A stretch of DNA of 64,000 bases from Monocercomonoides exilis. Taxonomy: Eukaryota; Preaxostyla; Oxymonadida; Polymastigidae. Made by a program: the position numbers and the translations under genes. How positions within the stretch are numbered: the first letter of the stretch is position 1; each line of letters opens with the position of its first letter. Below, in pieces: positions 58,425 to 64,000 of the stretch. The notes beneath the pieces were generated by a model, which searched no databases, had not been told where the DNA came from, and saw only the letters and a program-made list of their open reading frames with translations. The stretch spans positions 62,001-126,000 of the forward strand of contig LSRY02000065.1 of NCBI GenBank assembly GCA_001643675.2, given 5' to 3'.

Positions 58425-58757
58425 GTGAAGATTCTAACCACTCTTTGCTCAGATTTTCTTCCTGAAATCAAAAATCGAAGAAGGATTCATCAGCAGATTA
58501 TGGAAACACCATTCACTTTCTCAACGTTTGCATCTACTAACAAATCATCTTCATTCACTTCTTCTTCTTTTCCCATTTCATCACCATCATCACCACTTCC
58601 TTTTTCTTCTTCTTCTTCTTCCTTTTCTCCTTCCCCAACCAACCTCCTATCCATCAAGCACAGCTCAGGACGTTCGTTCAAAGTGAAGCGGCAGAATGTG
58701 ATTGAGCCGTGTACCAGTGACGTTTGTGGCACTTTTCTGTCGATGGACGTTCCATTT
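58425..58757 (+). pseudogene. Gene fragment, Ser/Pro-rich or acidic on the other strand
   Basis: The plus frame reads 'LCSDFLPEIKNRRRIHQQIM', then a Ser-rich stretch and 'LLSIKHSSGRSFKVKRQN'. The minus frame has a Glu-rich stretch. Neither gives a recognisable domain or a full gene. Confidence 0.25.
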
Positions 58758-59039
58758 TAGCTGCGCTGTGCGTTTCCTGTTGAACAGTTAATGGTCTGCG
58801 GCTTAAACAACATCCGCAGACTGAGGAGACTCAACGCCATCACCCATGTAGCAAACCAGAATTGTATGGAAAATTTGAATTTTTCTATAAAATAAAATAT
58901 ATTTCTTTAATTGTTTGATTTATTTTTGTAAATCTGAATTTTGCTTTTCAAATAATTATCTAAATCTAAATTTTTTTGTTCACTCTCAAATGATGAACAG
59001 TTATGATGGTGGACTAGTGGCAATGATTTTTCAATTGTC

Positions 59040-60200
59040 TTACAAAGCAGTAAAGATTATTTGCTGAATGATGCTGTTGCAAAGCAATTGATCAGATTCA
59101 TGAGGTTTGTCAGAAAATATTTGTTGAGATTTTGTTCACAAGTTTTTCTTTCTTTCTTCTTTTTGATCAAATTCTTTTTCTTCTTCATTTTTACACCCAC
59201 TTTTTCACTCATTCGTTATCATTATTCACAAATACACAAATATATTCACATCCAGTTTACATTGGTACCCTCTTGTCTCTTCTTCTCTTCGTGTGACCCA
59301 CAAATTCATCACAAATGGTGCTGAGTTCCATTCCGTGTTTCTGCACCACTGCATTCTCCAGCCCATCCACCGCCTGTTGCACCCAACACCCTGAAAACAG
59401 TGGAAAGGCTTCTTCCATCCTTCTCTCACTAACCAGCAAGCCGTTCAAGCTGTTTGCCAGCTTGCTCGACAAGGCGCTGTTTAACGAGCTGGTCGAGCTG
59501 ATGCACTCACCACAGGCGATTGTTCGGAACAACACGTCGGAAATCATCGAGGCGCTTACAGAAGGAAGAGGGCTGGCTGAAGAAGGAGTTGGAGAGGAAA
59601 AACGAGATGGAGGATATGGTGGAATGCCACGGAGGGGATATGATGGAAGTGTGATATTTGGGGATACGAAGGAGAAGAGAAACGAGAAGGATAAAGAAGC
59701 GAACAACGAGCCAACAGTTACGAAGGAAGAGCTGCTGCGTCGTTTGCTGAGCTGGGGCGTTGTGTTGAATCTTGTGGCGTCCTGGCGTTGCCAACGGCAA
59801 CTGACATAGCGAAAATAGGAGCTGCTGGTGCTTTGCTTAATCTGTATGCACCTGTTGGGAAAAAGAGGAACAAGAGAAGATACGGAGGAGGAGGAAGATG
59901 AAGAGGATGAAGAAAAGGAGAGTGCAACGAAAGAGAAGAAGAAGAAGAAGAAGAAGAAGAATGATGGTTATATTCAGCTTCTCCTCTCACACAAGGTCAT
60001 TCGCTCACTTTGTCTCGACTGCGTTTTTTCCAATCCTCACCTTTGCTGCATCCATTGATTGCCTCAGAACTAATTCTTTGATATACCGATCCCACCATTT
60101 CATGCTCCACCCACTACCTGATGAACGCGCGCAGCTTCTCCACCTCAGAAGAATGCAGCGCAAAACAGCCACAGCGGAACATAGTCCAATGAGAAGATAA
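59040..60200 (+). pseudogene. Armadillo-like repeat protein fragment
   Basis: Plus-strand blocks look like helical repeats: 59061 on, 'LNDAVAKQLIRFMRFVRKYL'; 59315-59806, 'LTSKPFKLFASLLDKALF', then 'ELVELMHSPQAIVRNNTSEI' and 'EELLRRLLSWGVVLNLVAS'. After a frameshift near 59775 comes 'LPTATDIAKIGAAGALLNLY'. The last phrase is typical of an ARM repeat. A GAA run follows at about 59935-59965. Stops and frameshifts show it is broken; it is cargo of the 6-kb element. Confidence 0.5.
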
Positions 60201-60370
60201 GAACTGCTATATCCGAGTCACTAAGCGCACTCCTCAACAACAAGAATGATTTTCTTCTTTCAGAATCGTATTTGAAAGAGGGTTATATCAATTCCTCAGC
60301 CATTTGCTCCTTCTCCTTCATCCTTTCCTCTTCATCTTCTCCCAAGCCGCAACTTATTTCACAATCTTAA

Positions 60371-60815
60371 TTCTTGCTGATTGATAGCACTCACAGAACG
60401 GCCAATAAAATAGAACTTGTCAAAAAAAAAAAGGAGGAGTCGATGAAGCTCAGCCCAATCAATTCTGTAAGAGAACATGGGAGAGAGCAGTGGGATCAGA
60501 AGGGAAAGGAAAAACTGTTTAGAATGAGTCTCACTTTCAAGGGAGGGAAGAATCGGATATGCCATTGTTTAATTGCTGTAATGGCGAGAGCCGAAGGAAG
60601 AGAGAGAGAAGATAGAAGGTTTGGAAGAAGAGTGGAAGGATATCAATTTTGATCATCAAAGTGATTTGCTTGTGAAACAAAAGAAATTGTTGCCACCTGG
60701 AGAGATGAGAGCGATGAAGGAGAGAGAGTCAAATGAAGGGGAAGCTGGAACGAAAGAAAAGGATGATCAAGAGAAAGAGGAAGAAGATGACGAAAAGGGG
60801 AAAGAAATAGACTGA
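60371..60815 (+). pseudogene. Charged gene fragment
   Basis: Two overlapping frames give 'KLFRMSLTFKGGKNRICHCL', and, one frame over, 'EEEWKDINFDHQSDLLVKQK' then 'LPPGEMRAMKERESNEGE' and an acidic end at 60815. This looks like the 3' end of a gene with one frameshift. The rest of the element to 61512 (60816 on) is AT-rich without genes. Confidence 0.3.
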
Positions 60816-61762
60816 ACAAAAAACAAATGATGATTGGGACGAATTTAATATAGATTTCTGCGCATGAGTTGCAAGAGCAGGAACTTTGGAAAAGAACGCA
60901 GTTAACGAAATGAGAATTTTAAAAATGTCGAGAAGAAATGACAGGAAACGATATGGTGTTGAGAAGAAAAATTGAACTGCATTTGCATATTGAATTTAAA
61001 GAGAAGTTTCGATGTTGAGTAAAGTGTTCTTATTAACTGCAGTTTCCTGAATAACACAAACCCCGTTTGCTGAATCTGTTGAGCTGATCAGCAGATACTG
61101 GAATTTTTTAATGAGGTTTCAGCTAGATTAATGAAAAACATATTGCATTTTCTATGGAAAAATAAAAATTCACTAATGTTGCGCTTTTTTGAGTTCTCTA
61201 AATATTTTTTCCCTTTTATTAGCTTTGTTAAGCAAGTTAAGAATATTTTTTTGTCTTTTTGATGAGTTTTGTTGATTAAACTTTATCAATTTTTGCATCA
61301 TTTTTATGAAACTTGATCATAAAAATTCTTTTAAATCAAAACATTAAAAAGGTATGCTTTTTTTCATATGAACAAAAAAAACAAATATATATGACAGAAA
61401 TAAAAGCTTAATATACATGAAAAATCAATTAAACTCTATGATCAATAAATACCACAATAAATATTATTTTTTCAATTTTTGATCTTTTTTATGATATCAA
61501 AAAAAATCACCCATTTGAAGTTGAAAAGTTCAAACTTTTCTAATTATTATGATGTCTTTCTTCTCGATAACTGTTGTTCACTTGATAGAATGATTGATTA
61601 ATATTCTATATTTATTGTTGAAAATTCAAGATATAATTTTGCAAATATAATGAAAAAAAATTATCATTCCATCACTTGAACTGCCTTTTGTTTGTTTGAT
61701 TGAATAGCCTTTCAAACAATATTTTTTCCATTTTGATAATTTTGATCGTTCCCTTTTTTGTG

Positions 61763-63473
61763 ATGGAAAAGAAATCCATTTCTTCAGAAGAACTTCTTAG
61801 GATTGCTGCTACAAGAGAATACCGCGCAATCCATTCCAGGTCGAGGAAAATTTTTGAAATCAAGAAAACATATCCATTGACAGTGAACGTGGCGGTCAAA
61901 GCGAAAGTCATTTCAAGGCAGGCTTGGTACAGAGGCAAAACAGCAGAAAAGAAAAACAGAGATGTTGGAAAAGAAGGAAGACCATCGCTTATTAATTCTG
62001 AGAAACTGGAAAAAATCGAAAATCAGGTCTTGTCTTTATTATCAGAAGGAGTTGTTGTTCGAATGAAGCACATACAGGAAATGGTTTTCAATATTTTTAT
62101 ATGATTAATTTTTATCTTTATTTAAATAGGCAATAAAAATGTTGGACGCAGAATCAACAAATGAAGAAGAAAACGAGAAACTCCATCCGAAATTATCTAA
62201 TTATTTGGTTCAAAGAAGTTCTATTTTAAAGGCTGCCTTGGCGAGACCATTAGAAATTGCAAAAATTCGGTCACAGAGCCCTGAAAGTGTGACTAATTGG
62301 TTTGAAGAAGTGAAAGAAATCGTAGAAGGAAACAATATCGAAGTTACCAATATTTTTAATTTCGATGAATCTTCTGTACAAATCGGAGAAAGTTCTGCAA
62401 AGTTGGTCATCTGTTTGAAGGACCAAATCCCTCCTTCTCCTATAGATCCTCGAAAAATTGCCAATGCAACTCTTTGCGTATGCGTGTGTTCTGATGGTTC
62501 CAGCCTTCCTCATTTTTTTCTTTATCCAAAGAAAAAAATGCCTGAAGAGTTTTCTAATTTGAAATTTTTTAATATTAATTAAATTCCTGTGCCTTCAGGA
62601 TGGATTACCACTGAAATTTTCAAAATCATCATGCTTCAAAATTGGATTCCTCTCATTCATCAAAAAAATCAATCAACATCTTCGAAAAAGGCTCTTCTTC
62701 TTCTTGATAACCATTCTACCCATACATGTTCAGAAGTCATTATGAAAGCTGAAAATAACGGAATTTTCATAAAAACATTTCCCCCTAACATGACCCATCT
62801 CCTCCAGCAATGTAACAATGTGATATTTGCCAGATTGAAAAGAACATTTTTCAATAATTTCACAGTTCCAATCGATGATTCATCTTCTTCATATAGAAAG
62901 GCACATGCCGAGGTCTCACCAGGGGCCATCGCTGTAGCGACCACTTCATCGGTAATCAAAACTGCATTTCTCAACACAGGAATCTGGCCACTGGCAGCTT
63001 CGCAAGTTCTCACCAAAATAAGTGGATCTCCTTCAAAATCTTCTTTAGCAATTTCTTCAGATGAAGTTGACAATGAATTGTTTGGTTCTTTTTTCCCAAA
63101 GCGCAAAGTTAAATCAACAAAAAAGGTTCAAAATGAAATGATAATAGAAGAAAAGCACCATAGGGATGAATTCACGCAAACTGATGATTATAATATCTCA
63201 GACGAAGATAGTGATCATCCTTCAAGAAACAAATCAGTATCAAAAAGAATCCCTCGAATAAGAAAGAAAAAAATCGACGGTGACTACATTTATGAAGACG
63301 ATGAAGCTGGATCAACAGAAAGGTGGATTGAAGAGCATAATGAAAGAATAAAAGAAACTTGTCCATCAAGAAGCAAAAAATTCAAAATACAACACGATGA
63401 TAACGAAACAATGGAAACATCAACTAGTTTAGGAAATACTTATTTATTCAAATATTTTATACTTCTTTTTTGA
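61763..63473 (+). pseudogene. pogo-like transposase with an internal TAA and altered triad
   Basis: Exon 1 (61763-62083, MEKKSISSEELLRIAA) holds a helix-turn-helix-like region ending in 'GKEGRPSLINSEKLEK'. A 46-nt GT..AG intron follows, and exon 2 starts at 62130 in phase 0. The first catalytic block 'NIFNFDESSVQIGE' and the second 'LLLLDNHSTHTC' are present. The third block, normally PLD, reads 'HLLQQCNNVIFARLK', with Asn for the catalytic Asp. An in-frame TAA at 62580-62582 separates 'LKFFNIN' from 'IPVPSGWITTEIF'. The reading continues without frameshift to 63473, so it is recently inactivated. It belongs to the outer 55.4-63.9 kb transposon. Confidence 0.8.
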
Positions 63474-63905
63474 ATGTTATTTACATATATGACTTTACAT
63501 GTATTGCATATTTTGGATTGAATGCTAATTGTTAATTGTTTTATTTATCCTTCATAATTCATACAAATATATAAGAATAAAAAATGGTTGCAAAAGACTA
63601 AGCGTTGGACAGTAAAAAGCTTTGGCCAAGTTCATAACAATTTTCATATATCAATGATATGGCTTCTATAACTTTGGAAATTTGAGGAACATCATTTCAC
63701 ACGATTATTATTGATTCACAGAAAAAACATGATATTTTTCTTTGCATGCCAAGTTAAATTCTTCTTTTTTCTTAACGATCATAAATTATCACTTTCAGCA
63801 ATAAAAAAAACATATAACTTGAATAAAAAATTGTAAAAAATTGAAGATACAGTTGCTGAATAAAAAAACCGGGTTTTTTACTTTGTAACGGGTTTTTTTC
63901 TCATT

Positions 63906-64000
63906 GTATCTATCTTTTCACTAACTATTGAATGATGAAAAAATTAAAAAAAAAAAGTATTTGAATAATCAGAGTTGCCCATAATAACATAAGAATTCCT
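63906..64000. other. Right flank, nothing seen
   Basis: Short AT-rich sequence after the end of the pogo-like transposon; no feature. Confidence 0.6.

Larger units (their letters stand above)
55501..61512. mobile_element. 6.0-kb TIR element carrying gene fragments (no transposase seen)
   Basis: Both termini begin GGGTGATTTTTTTTGATATC and match perfectly for 28 bases (55501-55528 and the reverse complement of 61485-61512). ATTT flanks both sides (55497-55500 and 61513-61516). This pairs the two ends as one element of 6,012 bp inserted in the pogo-like transposon. Inside I find no transposase, only gene-like fragments on both strands (56.8-60.8 kb), including a copy of the fragment at 18.8-19.7 kb. 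The end sequence and 4-bp duplication resemble MITE family A. Confidence 0.75.
55386..63905 (+). mobile_element. pogo-like transposon interrupted by a 6-kb element
   Basis: The ends are imperfect inverted repeats of about 38 bases. Left: AATGAGTAAAAAACCCGGTA, then CAAAGTTAAAAAACCCGG. Right (reverse complement): AATGAGAAAAAAACCCGTTA, then CAAAGTAAAAAACCCGG. The AAAAACCCGGACTTT motif is shared with the 35.1-kb pogo-like element. Taking out 55501-61516 leaves about 2.5 kb containing one pogo-like transposase, a normal size. The outer target duplication is not resolved. Confidence 0.7.

Noticed and set aside
1-64000. CRISPR arrays, bacterial operons or tRNA genes
   Set aside because: No regularly spaced repeats with unique spacers, no ribosome-binding-site-led operons, and no cloverleaf I could support by eye; introns and gene content are eukaryotic.

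Overview
This is an AT-rich window from a eukaryotic nuclear genome. GT..AG introns interrupt several genes, low-complexity tracts are common, and most of the DNA is decayed transposons and pseudogenes. Three features resemble what I recall of the oxymonad flagellate Monocercomonoides: three paralogues of an all-helical 'FSELE..CIPCLLK..YFV' family, remnants of pectin-lyase-like (right-handed beta-helix) proteins, and Merlin (IS1595-like) plus pogo-like transposons. That assignment is from memory of family patterns, not from a search. Standard stop codons fit all the intact genes.

Layout. 1-2.2 kb: pectin-lyase-like pseudogene split by a near-perfect palindromic foldback element. 2.4-5.7 kb: decayed minus-strand gene. 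6.4-9.2 kb: two dead Merlin transposons, the second with an 8-bp target duplication. 9.6-13.4 kb: decayed, very low-complexity gene remnants. 13.6-16.9 kb: two convergent intact members of the three-exon family. 17.6-19.8 kb: pectin-lyase-like pseudogene and one copy of a duplicated gene fragment. 21.1-22.5 kb: Merlin element with an uninterrupted transposase and complete DDE triad. 22.6-34 kb: transposon graveyard with two broken copies of an unassigned DDE-type transposase, a Merlin relic, a pogo relic and several ~255-bp MITEs with 4-bp target duplications. 35.1-37.2 kb: near-complete pogo-like element with TA target duplication. 37.7-39.2 kb: third family member. 40.2-41.6 kb: RAB28-type GTPase in five exons. 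41.8-44.5 kb: two-exon membrane protein. 45.4-51.6 kb, minus strand: RBBP6/Mpe1-type pre-mRNA 3'-end-processing protein in seven exons, all phases consistent. 53.3-54.3 kb: second foldback element. 55.4-63.9 kb: pogo-like transposon interrupted by a 6.0-kb element with perfect termini, a 4-bp target duplication and a cargo of gene fragments, including a second copy of the 18.8-19.7 kb fragment.

The likely host genes are the three family members, RAB28, the membrane protein and RBBP6. RAB28 and the membrane protein are codirectional and close. RBBP6 converges on the membrane protein across an (ATT)n microsatellite. RBBP6 should act in nuclear polyadenylation and RAB28 in membrane traffic; no pathway links them. 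The most unusual content is in the mobile DNA: the 6-kb cargo element, the unassigned DDE family, and the MITE families with 4-bp target duplications.
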